From Blastocladiella emersonii ATCC 22665 (lineage: Eukaryota > Blastocladiomycota > Blastocladiomycetes > Blastocladiales > Blastocladiaceae): a DNA stretch of 64,000 nucleotides. The notes beneath the pieces are model-generated. The model searched no databases, was not told the DNA's origin, and was given only the letters and a program-made list of their open reading frames with translations. The stretch lies in assembly GCA_025594325.1 (NCBI GenBank), contig JANHCV010000001.1, positions 2,666,001 through 2,730,000 on the forward strand, read 5' to 3'. Below are positions 1-11,271 of this stretch, one piece after another (the stretch's first letter is position 1; every line of letters begins with the position of its first letter). Made by a program: the position numbers and the translations under genes.

Positions 1-1
1 C

Positions 2-577
2 GCCGCCGGGTTCCCCATGTCCTCGGCGGTCGCGGCGCTCGACGTGCACCTCGGGTGGACGGCGCGCATGCTGGCGTGCCAGAGCACGTGCCGGTGGTCG
101 ACGCAGGGCGACGCGGCCGCCGAGGCGTTCCGGCGCCACCTGTACCGCGCGCTGCTGCAGCAGTGGATCCACGCCGCCGCGGGCACCTCGCCCGTCGTCG
201 CCGTGCACACGGCCAAGACGCGCCGCGGACATCTCCCGCCCTTCTCCGTGTACGCGCGGGGTGCGGTCGAGGCGCTGGCGCGCGATCACCCGGACGCCGA
301 GTGGACCGCGGCGCTCGTGGAGAAGACGGGGATGGCGACGGATGCGGAGCTCGACGCGTTCCACGACGAGAGTGTGAAGCAGGGCGCGCTCAAGAAGATC
401 GCCCTGGTGTGGACGCTGCGCGCGCTCATGGCCGAGGCAATTGAGAGCTTGATCCTCGTTGACCGGTACCTGTGGATCGTCGAGGACGGCCGCGGCGACG
501 CGGTCCTGTTCCCGCTGTTTGACCACGTCGATAGCCCGCGGAACTGCGTGATTCTCGGGATCAAGCGCGAGGAGTAG
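2..577 (+). CDS. METTL25/RRNAD1-like methyltransferase-family protein, C-terminal part
   Basis: Partial gene: the frame is open from the left edge of the window, so the N-terminal part, which would include the SAM-binding region, is missing. About 190 residues are visible. Seen: a GFPMS-type segment, then an alpha-helical stretch and a C-terminal block reading LILVDRYLWI followed by LFPLFDHVDSPRN. From memory of the METTL25/RRNAD1 family, its C-terminus has a conserved leucine-rich LDR motif and a FDP-x-SPRN-like end, which this matches. The first ATG at 17 is internal to the protein and is not taken as the start. The gene stops at 577, and its 3' end faces the CMTR1-like gene on the other strand. 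The substrate of this family is poorly defined; the assignment is by family motif only. Confidence 0.7.
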   Translation, partial: AAGFPMSSAVAALDVHLGWTARMLACQSTCRWSTQGDAAAEAFRRHLYRALLQQWIHAAAGTSPVVAVHTAKTRRGHLPPFSVYARGAVEALARDHPDAEWTAALVEKTGMATDAELDAFHDESVKQGALKKIALVWTLRALMAEAIESLILVDRYLWIVEDGRGDAVLFPLFDHVDSPRNCVILGIKREE

Positions 578-653
578 AGGAGTGTAGTGTAGTGTAGAGC
601 AACTTTTAGCGTTTATTATGTATTTTTCTCTTGTACGATCAAACTCGGTACTA

Positions 654-3084
654 CTAGCCGCGAGGCGGGCGCGGCGACGCGGTCCCTGCACCTCCACCGA
701 ACCGCGCGGGCGACGCCGTGGCCGAGCCGTGGCCCGCGGGCAGGTCCCAGCGCTGGAGACACGCGGTGAGAAGGGCCGCATGACCGACGCCCGCCGCGGA
801 GGGACTGCCCGACCCCGCGTCAGTGTCGAGCGCAGCACCGAGCTTCTCGAGCGCGCGGGCCTGCTGGCGCGCGTGGTGCATGTTGGTCTCCTGGAGGTAC
901 GTGCGGAACGCGGGGTCCTGGAAAAAGTCGAACATCGAGACGACCTCGGTGACGTTATCGCCTGCGCGCAGGCGGTCGTGGACCGCGGTGAGGTGGTCAA
1001 TGGCAGCGGCGGGGCGGCGCGCGAGGAGGCCGCGGGCGACGATGTACCGCTCCGAGTTGGCGGGCCGCGAGCTGAGCGGCTTGACGAGGGCCACCTCGCG
1101 GAACACGGTGTGCAGAATGTACACGAGGCCGGCCATAAACGGCGACAGCACGTCGTACACCTTGAGGACGAACTGGCCGCCCTCGGCGAGCAGGTGCAGC
1201 GCGGCGAGCACCTCGGCGAGCTTGAGGTGGCGCGTCAGGTGCTCCTGGCGGTCCTCGTTGCCCGCGACCGAGATCCCGCCGTCGGACGTGACGAGGGCGG
1301 CGCCGAGGCCCTCGGACCGCGCGTCGACAAACTCGCGCAGCGCGCGGATGTTGTCGAGGTTCAGCACGTCGCCGTCGCCCTCGCCCACCATGGTATCGTC
1401 GGGCGTGGTCCCGCTCGTGCGCGGCACGCCAAAGTGCGCCGTGAACCGGTCGCGCGCCTGCGCGTCGGGCGTAAAGTCGTCGGCCCAGAACCGCGTGTTG
1501 TGGTGCTGCAGGCCCGAGGCCTCGTCGGGGTTGTACGTGAACCCGACGCTGGTCACGTCGGTGCGGCCGCGCTGGTGCGTGCGCCACAGAATGTACTCGG
1601 AGAAGCCGCCGGGGCCCGAGCACATGTCGACGTGGACCGTCGGGCGGCCGGGGAAGCCGATGAGCTGGTCGACGATGCGGCACTCGGCATCGAGCTCGCC
1701 GAGTTTCACGGCGGCACGGTTGATGAAGATGGACTTGCCGATGCGCTCGTACGGGTTCGACAGGGCGCGCGCGCGCTTGAGGTGGTCCGTTTCGACCGAC
1801 TCGAGCTTGTGCTACACGGAATTGCGTCAGTGAAGGCCTTACGAGGTACGCGGATTCGAGGCAGGGTAGCGTACCTTGCCCTTGAGAACGCGCTCGACGA
1901 GATCGCCGTCCGAGAAGAGGCTGTGGTCGACCGTTTCCTTGCCCTGCAATCGGTCGAATCGTTAGCCTGCGAGCTGGATCAGAGACGCGAATCCTGCGCA
2001 CCTCGGGCTCGACCTCAATGACGGGCGTAAACGCCTTGGGTCCCTCGGCGCTGTCGTTGGCGAGCCACTGGACCCAGGCCATGGTCTCGGGCGCGCTGGG
2101 CGAGCGAGCGCGAGGCGCTGCTGCCGCCGCGGGAGCGAATTCGCGGGACGGGCGCGACGAGTCGGGCGCCGCCTCCTCGTCAAGCAGCGCGTAGCGGTTG
2201 GCCATAGCGCCCGGACCCGTGTTGGAGACCTTGCGCTCGCGGGGCGGGAGATGGTCGTGGTGCGGGCGGTGCTCGCGGTGGTGGTTGGGCGGGGGTGGTG
2301 CACCGCGGCGGTCGCGGTCGTCGGCCCAGCGAGGCCGGTCGTCGCGGGGCGCGTCGTAGCCGGGTCGGCCGCCGCCGTAGCCAGGGCGCCCGCCATCGTA
2401 GCCACCACCACTGCTGCGGCCAGCGTCGCGGTGCGCGTCGTATCCGCCGCGTCCCCCGTCGTAACCGCCACCACGACCTCCGTCGTACGCGCTGCGGCCG
2501 GGATCGTGGGCGCCACGTCCGCCGTCGTAGCCCCCACGACCACCGTCGTAGGCCCGACCGCCGCTGTAGCCGCCAGAGCGTCCACCGTCGTAACCACGAG
2601 GCTGCTGCTGCTGGTGGTGCTGCTGGTGGTGATGGTGCCCGTGGCCCGGCGCAGGAATCCACCCACCGTCGTCCTCGCGGCGCCGCTGCTGCTGCTGGTG
2701 GTGGGGCGGCGGTGGTCCAGCCGACCGCCACGACTGCGCGTCGGCGGCGCGGCTTGGTCCGTCGCGGCGGTACGGGTCGTGCGGCGGGCCACCGTGGTGG
2801 AACCCGTGCTGCTCACGGCGACCGTAATCGCCGCCGGCGTGGTGGTGCGGGGGCGGGCGCGAGGCACCGCCGTCGTAGTGATTGCCGCCGCCGCGACCAC
2901 CGCCGCTGGCGTAGGGATCGTCGCGGCGGCGATCGTCGGGCGCGCCGTACCGCCCACCTCCACCGTGATGCGGCGGCGGCGGCGGCGGCGGCGCATCGCG
3001 TCGAGGCCCATCGCCGCGGCCGCCACCGCCACCTCGACCGCCGCCGCCGCCGCCCAGGAGAGCTTCAATGTCGCGCGGGGCCAT
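654..3084 (-). CDS. Cap-specific mRNA 2'-O-ribose methyltransferase (CMTR1-like) with glycine/arginine-rich N-terminus
   Basis: Predicted to methylate the 2'-O of the first transcribed nucleotide of capped mRNA (cap-1), in the nucleus. Three exons, 3084-2002, 1943-1875 and 1811-654, with introns of 58 and 63 nt, keep one frame of about 769 residues. The first intron carries a CTAAC branch site. Residues 1-250 are low complexity, with poly-G, RGG/YDGGR repeats and His/Gln runs. The C-terminal half is an FtsJ/RrmJ-type Rossmann fold: NPYERIGKSIF and NRAAVKLGELD, then DMCSGPGGFSEYILWR (SAM site), TSDGG, FVLKVYD and NSERYIV. These supply the K-D-K-E residues expected of 2'-O methyltransferases. 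No G-patch or WW domain is seen, although human CMTR1 has both. Cap-1 enzymes are absent from most Dikarya, which fits an early-diverging fungus. CMTR2 is a less likely alternative. Confidence 0.85.
2335..2605 (-). repeat. YDGGR/GGRGG-encoding repeats in the CMTR1-like first exon
   Basis: Imperfect units of about 7-10 codons encode variants of GGYDGGRG and GYDGGRP over roughly 90 residues. Read on the minus strand they form an RGG/YGG-rich segment of the kind found in RNA-binding, phase-separating proteins. Boundaries are approximate. Confidence 0.7.
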
Positions 3085-3472
3085 GCTGGGAGGCGGAATG
3101 GAGTCGGTCCCGGCAGTCGCAAAGTCGGAGTCCGCTACGGTTGGCGGGCGTGTCAGCGGGCGTCGCAGTTGCGTGGTCTAGCGCGCCCCGGGCGGCGCAT
3201 ACATGAGTAAATGTCCATTGCAGGAGGGTGGAGGGTGCGACCGCCGCGATCGGACTCGGACACAGAGGTCGGAAGGGAGGGAGAGGGAGAAGCGTCAACT
3301 CTGCCCAAGACAGCACAACGCGAAGAGAACGCGGCGAGTCGCCGTGTGACGACGAGTCAGGTGAGGCCGGCATCGACGCGTTCCGTCCTCGCCCTCGTCG
3401 CCATCGACCCGCTGTCCTCTTTCAGCAGATCGACACCAACTACGGGCCTCGCACACGCCCCACGCTAAGCTC

Positions 3473-4959
3473 ATGCAAACCCGATCCCGCACGCGCGGCG
3501 CCGATCCGCCCGCGACCCGCCGTGCCGCCGCCCCCGCCCCCGCCGCGGCCGCCCAGGACTCGGACTCGCCGCTCTCCGACGCTTCGAGCGCCTCGCTCAG
3601 CGAATTTGACGGTGACGACAGCGACCACGAGGCCGCCGCCTCCAAGAAGAAGAAGCCGGCGACCAAGAAGAAGGCGCCGGCCAAGAAGACCGCCGCGAAG
3701 CCCACCGCCGCCGCCGCCGCGAAGAAGGCTCCGGCCAAGACGAAGCGCAAGCGCGCCGCGTCGCCTGTCCCCGCCGCGGCCGCCGCTGACGCCGACGAGA
3801 GCGGGTGCGAGAGCTGCCGCGAGGCGCCCGCCCCGAAGCCCGCGTCCAAGCGCCAGCGCAAGACCAAGGCCGAGGCCGCCGCCGAGCTCGACCCCGCGAT
3901 GCTCCCGCCGCGCATGGTCCACGCCGCCAAGCGCATCGGGGCGCACATCTCGGCCGCCGGAGGGCCCGAGAACGCGATCCCGAACGCGCTCAAGATCGGC
4001 GCCGACGCCATGTCCTTCTTCCTCAAGTCGTCGCGCACCTGGGCCTCCAAGCCCTTGTCGGACGCGTCGATTAAGGCGTTCAAGGCCAACTGCGAGAAGC
4101 ACGGCTACGATCCTGCGGCTTCCATGATCCCGCACGGCAGCTACCTCTGCAATCTCGGCAATCCCGATGCTGGTGCGTTGCTGACTTTAGACGGCTTATG
4201 CAAGCGCGTGGTCGTTCACCTTTCCCCGCTATGCCGTGTAGAGAAGCGCGAAAAGAGCTACCAGTTCGTCCTCGACGAGCTCAAGCGGTGCGAGGCGCTC
4301 GGCATCAAGCTGTACAACTTCCACCCGGGCTCGACCGTTGGCGAGTGCACCGAGGCCGAGTGCATCGCCCACATTGCCGACAACATCAACCGCGCCCTCC
4401 GCGAGACCTCGACCGTCGTCGCCGTCATCGAGAACACGGCCGGCCAGGGCAACGTCGTCGGCTACTCGTTTGAGCACCTGCGCGACATCATCGCCCTCGT
4501 CGAGGACAAGTCGCGTGTCGCCGTTTGCCTCGACACGTGCCACCTGTTCGCCGCCGGCTACGACATCCGCGACCGCGAGTCCTTCACCAAGACGTTCGCC
4601 GACTTTGACCGTATCGTCGGGAACAAGTACCTCGTCGCGTTCCACGTCAACGACTCGCTCGGCGGGCTCAGTACGCGGTGCTCCGCTTGGCTGATTTCAT
4701 GGTCGCGGTGCTCACTCTCCCTTGCGCTCGTGTAGACTCGCGCAAGGACCGCCACGCCCCGCTTGGCAAGGGTCTCATCGGACACGCGCCGTTTGAATGG
4801 CTGATGCAGGAGCCCGCGTTTGATGACAAGTTGTTCATCCTCGAGACGCCCGAAGAGAACCTGTGGGTCGACGAGGTCAAGCTGCTCCGCTCCTACTTCC
4901 CCGACACCGCCGCTGCCGCGGACGAGTCGCTCGCCATCAAGGAGGAGGAGGCCAAGTAA
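3473..4959 (+). CDS. APN1: Apurinic/apyrimidinic endonuclease, endonuclease IV family (Apn1)
   Basis: Cleaves the DNA backbone 5' of abasic sites and removes 3' blocks in base excision repair. Three exons, 3473-4172, 4242-4670 and 4736-4959, with introns of 69 and 65 nt, give about 450 residues. Residues 1-150 are a lysine/alanine/proline-rich tail resembling a histone H1 tail, with basic clusters likely to act as a nuclear signal. From about residue 154 the endonuclease IV TIM barrel reads RIGAHISAAGG, IPHGSYLCNLGNPDA, NFHPGS, IENTAGQGN, DTCHLFAAGYD, HVNDS, RKDRHAPLGKG and ILETP. These carry the His, Glu and Asp ligands of the three-zinc site. Splicing restores NPDAEKREKSY and NDSLGGLNSRKDRH, both typical of the family. 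In yeast the nuclear signal is C-terminal, so the long basic N-terminus is a difference. Confidence 0.93.
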
Positions 4960-4985
4960 TCAATAGACATCGCTGTTCTGCACTA

Positions 4986-7091
4986 TCACATCTCGCTCTC
5001 ATACCGCATCCGCGTCACCTCGCGCGCGCGATCCGCAAACGCGGCCGGCTGCGACGCCGACGCGGCGCCGCTCGCCGCGAGCGTCTCGCTCGACACGGCG
5101 AACCCGGCCCCGATCCCAGCACCCGGCGTGTACGTAGTGGCGACGATGGGCGCGACGATCCCCTCGCCCTGCTTGCCGAGCCCGCCGCCGCTCCACCCCA
5201 TCTTGGCCAGCAGCTTGCCGCCGATCCCGTCCGCGAGCGTTTTGGGCTTGGGCGGCGCTTTCGGCGCGGCGCGGCGCACCGGGTGCCGGTACCGGTACTT
5301 GAGCACCATGGCCAGCTGCTGCGCGAGCAGGTCGTCGAGGCGCCGCGCCGCGTGCATCTCGGACGTCGCCGCGTGCCGGTCGAGGTGCCGCACGGTGCGG
5401 AACTGCCGCCGGCACAGCAGGCACAGGCGGCGCCGGCGGTCGAGAAAGTCCTCGTCGGCTGGAATCACGGCCATGTCGAACGACGGGATCGACGGACCGC
5501 GCGGCTCGACGGCGGCGGCCGCCGCGTCCTTGGGTGTGTCCGACGCGGACAACGACGCCGGCTTGTCGTCGCCGAGCTCGGCGTAGAACTCGGCGAGCGG
5601 GTCGTCGTCGTGCGCAGGTTGCGCGCTCGCAGCGCCAAACTGCGTCTCGGCGACGGGGAAGACGGTCGCGTAGGCCTCGGGGTGGTGGTACGCGAGGATC
5701 CGCTCGCCGTCGGCCGCGACGAACGTGTGTCGCGAGAGCGCGTAGGTCGAGACAAACGTCGACGGGCGGCCGAACGTTACCGTCGCCGGCTGGGTCCCCA
5801 CGAAGAAGCCGGACGCGTAGAGCTCCTTGTCGGTGACGATGCGAAGCACGCTCGCGGCGCTTTCGGCCGAGGAAAACTCGACGAACGCGAACGCGAGGCT
5901 GCCGTTCGAGTGCTTGGCGCGGATCAGGTGCGTCTGCACGGGCGCAATCGACGACTGGCCCAGCGCCTCGCTGAGCTCGGCGAAGGTCGCGTGGATGCTG
6001 CGCTCGGTGACGGTGCGGTCCAGGTTGCGCAGCAGGAGGAGCGGCGTCGGCGTGCCCGACACGTCGTCGGCCGCGTCGACGAGACCCGTGCCGCGCGAGC
6101 TTGCCTCGAGGTCTGGACGTACGCGATGACGCGGTGAGCATATCATCAGACTCGCGATAGGGAAGCAAACGTACCACACGGGTGCCCGCACCGCGAACAC
6201 TCGAACGTGTTGGCCGCGTTTTCAGTGGCGCACTCGGCACACGGCCACTTGGACTCGGGCGCGCACGGGTAGCGCACCGAGACGACCGCGGTCCCAATGT
6301 GGAAGCCGTCCGAGGCCTGCTCGTAGAAATTTGCGCAGTCGTCAAAGGACCGAAACCGCAGCAGCGCGATGCGTTTCGACTTGCCCGAGTGCTTTTCGCG
6401 GAGCAGCTTGACGCTCGATGGAGAAATCAGGCGCATCGCGTCGAGGGTATCCCAAATCTACGTTCAAATGAGTGAGTGGAGGTCGGCTTTGGGCGATGTG
6501 GGCGGTCCGTACCTCGGTCTGCGTCGTGTCAGAGTCTAGGCGGCGAAGCACGAGATACTCTGACGGTGGGCCTTCATCCAGGTTACCCGTTGACGTTGAA
6601 GCGGCCGCCCGGCGTTCGACATCGCGAATCGCGCCGTCAATGGCTCGCTCCAGCGCGGCAGACGGTGCAGCTCGGCGCCGGCGATCACGCGGGGAGCGAG
6701 ACCCGGAATCGGATCGCGAGCGAGACCGGTATTTGCGCCGAGACCGCGATGAGGAGCGGTCGCGCCGAGAAGAGTGCTGGTGGCGACGGTCGCGGCGCTC
6801 GTAGTCGGCACCCGTATACTGGTACTTCGTCTCGTCAAGAACTAGGTCGTCGTCGACGCGGCTCCGCTCGTTTTTCCGAGCACGCCGTGTACGAGAGCGG
6901 GAGCGGGAGCGGGAATGAGAGCGGGAACGGGTCCGAGTGCGCGTACGGGACCTCGAGCGGGAGCGCGACCGACCGCTCCGACGGCGACGGCTGCTCCGCT
7001 CGTCGGGACTGCGGTTTCGGGAACGACTGCGACTACGGCGAGATCCGCTGCGCTTTTTCGGGCTCGTTGCATCAAGTTTCTTACGCTCCAT
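4986..7091 (-). CDS. RBM5/RBM10-like splicing factor (RS, RRM, RanBP2 zinc finger, RRM, C2H2, G-patch)
   Basis: Likely a nuclear pre-mRNA splicing regulator. Three exons, 7091-6513, 6457-6175 and 6112-4986, with introns of 55 and 62 nt, give about 662 residues. Order: an Arg/Ser-rich region (about 1-145); RRM1 interrupted by the first intron (EYLVLRRL, then IALLRFRSF); a RanBP2-type zinc finger (WPCAECATENAANTFECSRC, about 263-285); RRM2 (LLLLRNL and FAFVEFSS, about 305-390); a C2H2 finger (CLLCRRQF with HLDRH, about 517-540); and a G-patch (MGWSGGGLGKQGEG, about 580-612). This RRM-ZnF-RRM-C2H2-G-patch order is characteristic of RBM5/6/10. The OCRE repeat region usually found between RRM2 and the C2H2 finger is absent or unrecognisable. 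Start chosen at the first ATG of the RS exon. Confidence 0.88.
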
Positions 7092-8222
7092 GGTGTCTGG
7101 GGTTGCAGACGAGAGGGGAAACGCGCGCGGCGGCGGTCACGTCCTGTGCCGATCCTGATCACATGATAAATCAACGCGTCTCGCGGGTCGGTCTCGCCGG
7201 CCGTTGCGGCCGCCTGCAGGATGCTCTCAAGCGTGGAGCAGCAGCTAAGCATCAAAAATGGCTTGGAGACTATGCAAACGCTTCGGGGACTTGATTGCCC
7301 AGAGTATAGTCACCCGTGAAAGCAACTCACTCGTCGTGCTTCCTTGGCCTCAACGGCCGTCCGCGTAGCGCTCCCAGGCGGACCACAACATCTGTTCGGA
7401 AGGTAAAACTTGAAGGGGTATCTGAAATCATCACGGAACCGCATGTCTAGTCGGATACAAAGCTCAGTCTCACTTGGAGCCTTGTGCTGCTGCGTGTCGA
7501 AAGGAATGTCAATCGAACAGTGCTTGTAGTCGAGGGTGTGCATTTGCGCTTGCTTAGCTCCAACTGAGCGCGTGCTGGCCACTATCGATCAAGGTTCGTC
7601 GACTCCTGCTCAAGCATCAGCTCCGCTAACATCGCCGCTGGGTTGAGGTCCGGCTCAAGGGCAACACCAAGTTGCTCGGCGATTTTCAACGGAAAGCGTG
7701 GTCGGTGCCCCGGGCCTGCGTTCTCCGATCACATCAAACATCGAGCGAGTTCGTACAGAATCGCGAAGAGCAGGTGAGCGTCACGCCAACGATGACTCAA
7801 GGCCGGCGCGCCTCGATGGCGGCTGCGGAAGGTAAATTTGGTCTCCTATTGCACGCCTTGGTGAGCAGGCTTGCAAGATGGGAGTCCGCGATCGCGGGCC
7901 CTTGCCAACGAGATGGTCGAGCGGCCGCTGGGACGGCTGAGGGAGCGAGCGCGAGGCGCCACACGCGCCATTGGCTGACCACTTAAGCGCCAAGCGTGCG
8001 GGAGAACGGCTTCCACGTGACCTTCCGACCGACGCGCTTCACTCCGGTCGATTCGAGCGACCGCGGACGCTGCGTCCTCGTTCCGCACCTCCCCCAAACC
8101 CGCTCCAACGGAAGAATCTGGCCGCTGTATAAGAAGCCTGGCCCTCCCCGAGCACCCGCTGACGGATCTTCGTGCCCTCGCTCACCGGCAACCAACTTCC
8201 ACGAATCAACTCCATCCTCGCC
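7092..8222. other. Long intergenic region between RBM5-like and urocanase genes
   Basis: About 1.1 kb between two divergent starts, visibly less GC-rich between 7250 and 7800. It must hold both promoters. The only open frames are short and unconvincing: a 90-residue frame on the minus strand at 7310-7582, and a minus-strand stretch near 7590-7735 whose last residues resemble a helical C-terminus but which has an upstream in-frame stop. No tRNA, transposon end or known RNA gene was recognised. Confidence 0.5.
8128..8133 (+). promoter_or_regulatory. TATA-like box of the urocanase gene
   Basis: TATAAG lies 95 bases before the chosen ATG at 8223, in otherwise GC-rich DNA. A plausible core promoter element by position and sequence only. 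Confidence 0.4.
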
Positions 8223-10663
8223 ATGGTCAGCTCGCTGCTCCACCCGCTCACGCTCGGCTTCGACCTGCCCGAGTACTGGGCCCGCACCGAGGCCGACATC
8301 TTCACCCAGGACCCGGCCGTCTCGCACGCGCCTAAGCGCGTCCACAACCTGACGGCCGACGAGACCAAGCAGGCCATCCGCAACGCCCTCCGCTACTTTG
8401 ACCCCAAGCACCATGCCCGCCTCGCGCCCGAGTTCCTCAAGGAGCTCAACGTCTTCGGCCACATCTACATGTACCGCTTCCGCCCGACCAGGTACGCTCG
8501 GATCGTCGCGTCGATCGCTTGACCGTGACCGTAGCCGCTCACGACCTCATTGCTCGGCTCTCTAGCTACGAGATGAAGGCCTACCCCATCGAGGACTACC
8601 CGGGCAAGTCGGTCCAGGCCAAGTCCATCATGCTCATGATCATGAACAACCTGGACAAGGAGGTGCGTTGATTCTCGCCCGCTTGCTCGTTGGCTCTCAC
8701 CGTTGATCATGGACCTGATCTCTGACGCACTACCCCCTCCCGCGCCTCCAGGTCGCCCAGTACCCGCACGAGCTCATCACCTACGGCGGCACCGGCTCCG
8801 TCTTCTCCAACTGGGCCCAGTACCACCTCACTATGAAGTACCTCTCGACCATGACCGACGAGCAGACCCTCGTCATGTACTCGGGCCACCCGCACGGCCT
8901 GTTCCCGTCGCATCCCGACGCGCCGCGCGCCGTCGTCACCAACGGCATGGTCATCCCCAACTACTCGTCGCGCGCCGACTACGACCGCATGTACGCCATG
9001 GGTGTCTCGCAGTACGGCCAGATGACCGCCGGCTCCTACTGCTACATCGGCCCGCAGGGCATCGTCCACGGCACCACGCTCGTCTGCCTCAACGCCGGCC
9101 GCAAGTACACGGGCTCGTCGGACCTGCGCGGCAAGCTGTTCGTCACCGCGGGTCTCGGCGGCATGTCGGGTGCCCAGCCCAAGGCCGGCTACATCTGCAA
9201 GCTGATCGCCGTCGTCGCCGAGGTCGATCCCGCTGCCCTCAACAAGCGCTACGCCCAGGGCTGGGTCACCGAGAAGTGCGACAACCTTGACGACCTCGTT
9301 GTCCGCATCAAGCGCGCGCGCGTGGAGAAGAAGCCCGTGTCGATCGGCTACCTCGGCAACGTCGTGGACATCTGGGAGCGCCTCGCCAAGGAGTCCGAGA
9401 CCGATCCCGACCTGCTGCCCGAGCTCGGCAGTGACCAGACCTCGCTGCACATCCCCTTCACCGGCGGCTACTACCCCGTCGGCCTGAGCTTCGAGGAGGG
9501 CAAGAAGATGATCGCCGACAACCCCGCCAAGTTCAAGGAGCTCGTCGAGGCCTCGCTCCGCCGCCACGTCGCCGCCGTCAACAAGCTCACCGCCCGCGGT
9601 ATGGCCTTCTTCGACTACGGCAACGCCTTGTACGTTTTCCCGTCGCACAACCGGTATCCTTTAATCATGGTGACTGACGTTGACCACCCACGTCGCCACG
9701 CCATAGCTTGCTCGAGGCCAGCCGCGCCAAGGCCGACATCCTCAACGACAAGGGCGAGTTCAAGTACCCGTCCTACGTCCAGGATATCATGGGCGACATC
9801 TTCTCGCTCGGCTTCGGTCCCTTCCGCTGTACGTTTCACGTTCGTGGCCGTGGCTTCTCCGAGTTGCCTCTAACCCACCGCCCCCGCTCGTCATCCAGGG
9901 GTCTGCACGTCGGGTCTCGAGAGCGACCTCGAGACGAGTGACCGGATCGCCGAGGAGGTGCTCACGCAGCAGCTGGCCGAGGCCAAGGCCAACCCGAACA
10001 AGACGCTCGGCATCCGCCAGGAGCAGCAGGTCTCCGACAACCACGTCTGGATCCGCGAGTGCGGTGAGCACAAGATGGTCGTCGGCTCGCAGGCCCGCAT
10101 CCTGTACGCCAACGCCGCGGGCCGCTCGCGCATCGCTCTCGCGCTCAACAAGGCCATTGCCGACGGTCGCCTCAAGGGCCCCGTCATGCTGTCGCGCGAC
10201 CACCACGACGTCTCGGGCACCGACTCGCCGTACCGTGAGACCTCGAACGTCACGGACGGCTCCAAGTTCACGGCCGACATGGCGGTCCACAACTTCATCG
10301 GCGATGCCTTCCGCGGCGCTACCTCAGTGTCAGCGCACAACGGCGGGGGCGTAGGCTGGGGTGAGGTTTTTAACGGTGGGTTCCTCCTGCTTCTCGACGG
10401 GAGCGACGCCGCGGCCCGCCGCGCCAAGAACATGCTCTTCTGGGGTACGCCGATCTCTGCGGCCGTTTCCGGCGCCCGGATCGCTCACTGATCGCCCTCT
10501 CTTCGCTACGCTAGACGTCAACAACGGCATCACGCGCCGCAGCTGGGCCGGCAACGAGAACGCCAACCTGCAGATCCAGGAGGCCGAGGAGCACGAGCCG
10601 CTGCTCAAGGTGACGCTCCCCGCCAAGTGCGACGACGACATCATCAGCTCGCTCAAGATCTAG
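8223..10663 (+). CDS. Urocanate hydratase (urocanase)
   Basis: Second step of histidine degradation: adds water to urocanate to give imidazolonepropionate, using NAD+ as an electrophile; cytosolic. Six exons (8223-8491, 8566-8662, 8752-9629, 9707-9828, 9899-10444, 10515-10663) with introns of 70-89 nt give about 686 residues. Splicing restores YGNAFLLEASRA and FGPFRWVCTSG. Visible family blocks: ITYGGTGSVFSNWAQY, VMYSGHPHGLFPS, YCYIGPQGIVHGTT, VTAGLGGMSGAQPKA, TSLHIPFTGGYYPVG, VLSRDHHDVSGTDSPYRET-like text and GGGVGWGEVFNGGF, plus the C-terminal FWDVNNGITRRSW. These include the Gly-rich NAD site. The start ATG has a good context (CGCCATGG). The multiple spliceosomal introns argue against recent bacterial transfer. 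No other histidine-utilisation gene is adjacent. Confidence 0.95.
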
Positions 10664-11271
10664 GTCTTCGGTGTCGTGCGCACGCCCTGAAGCGCGTGGC
10701 CGCGTACGGTCGGCCACCGAGTGCAAGAAGTCGCGGAGGTCGCCCGCCGTCGTAGTTTGGCTGGTGCTCTCGTTCTGCTTGTTTGCAAACATGATACTCT
10801 TTTGATCCAATTACCTTCATGGAGTGCTCGCTGAACTAGGAGACCATCAAGTGAACTTCGCGAAGGTCGCCTCGCGTCGTGACTAGTTCCGGGCCCCGAT
10901 AGCGCTCGGGTGATGTGGCGCAACGCGTCCTGACTCGACCGACTTCGGCCCGCGGCCGCGTGCGCGAGCCGCCTTGCTACCTCTCCATACACTCGCAGCA
11001 CTCACTTACCCACGGCGCAGCCTCGCAAGTGTGAGCTCGAATGGCAGAATGAGGAACAAACCGATCATGCATTTATAGAGTGTAGCGCCTGCACCGCTGA
11101 CCGTGGCAACCGCCTCTCCGAGTCAGACTCGCCTGTTTGAAAGCGCTTCTCGTGACCCGGATGTCGAATGCGTCCTGCTAGCAAGTTTTAGTGTATTGGT
11201 ATAGTCCATGTGTGTAGTCCACGCGTCGTGCGCGGCGCCGTCATCCACTCGCTCAGGCCATGCCTCCCCTG
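10664..11271. other. Intergenic region between converging 3' ends
   Basis: About 600 bases separate the stops of the urocanase and HAD-phosphatase-like genes. AT-richer stretches near 10780-10820 and 11060-11200 could hold 3' UTR ends. No open frame, RNA gene or repeat was recognised. Confidence 0.5.

Noticed and set aside
618-2021. A 467-residue plus-strand frame over the CMTR1-like gene
   Set aside because: Antisense shadow; the minus strand carries the complete methyltransferase motif set with good splice sites.
7310-7582. Minus-strand 90-residue frame in the long intergenic gap
   Set aside because: No motif, no neighbouring exon, no good start context, and internal composition like non-coding DNA.
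8223-10663. Recent bacterial transfer of urocanase
   Set aside because: Five spliceosomal introns with the same splice signals and base composition as neighbours; urocanase also occurs in other eukaryotes.
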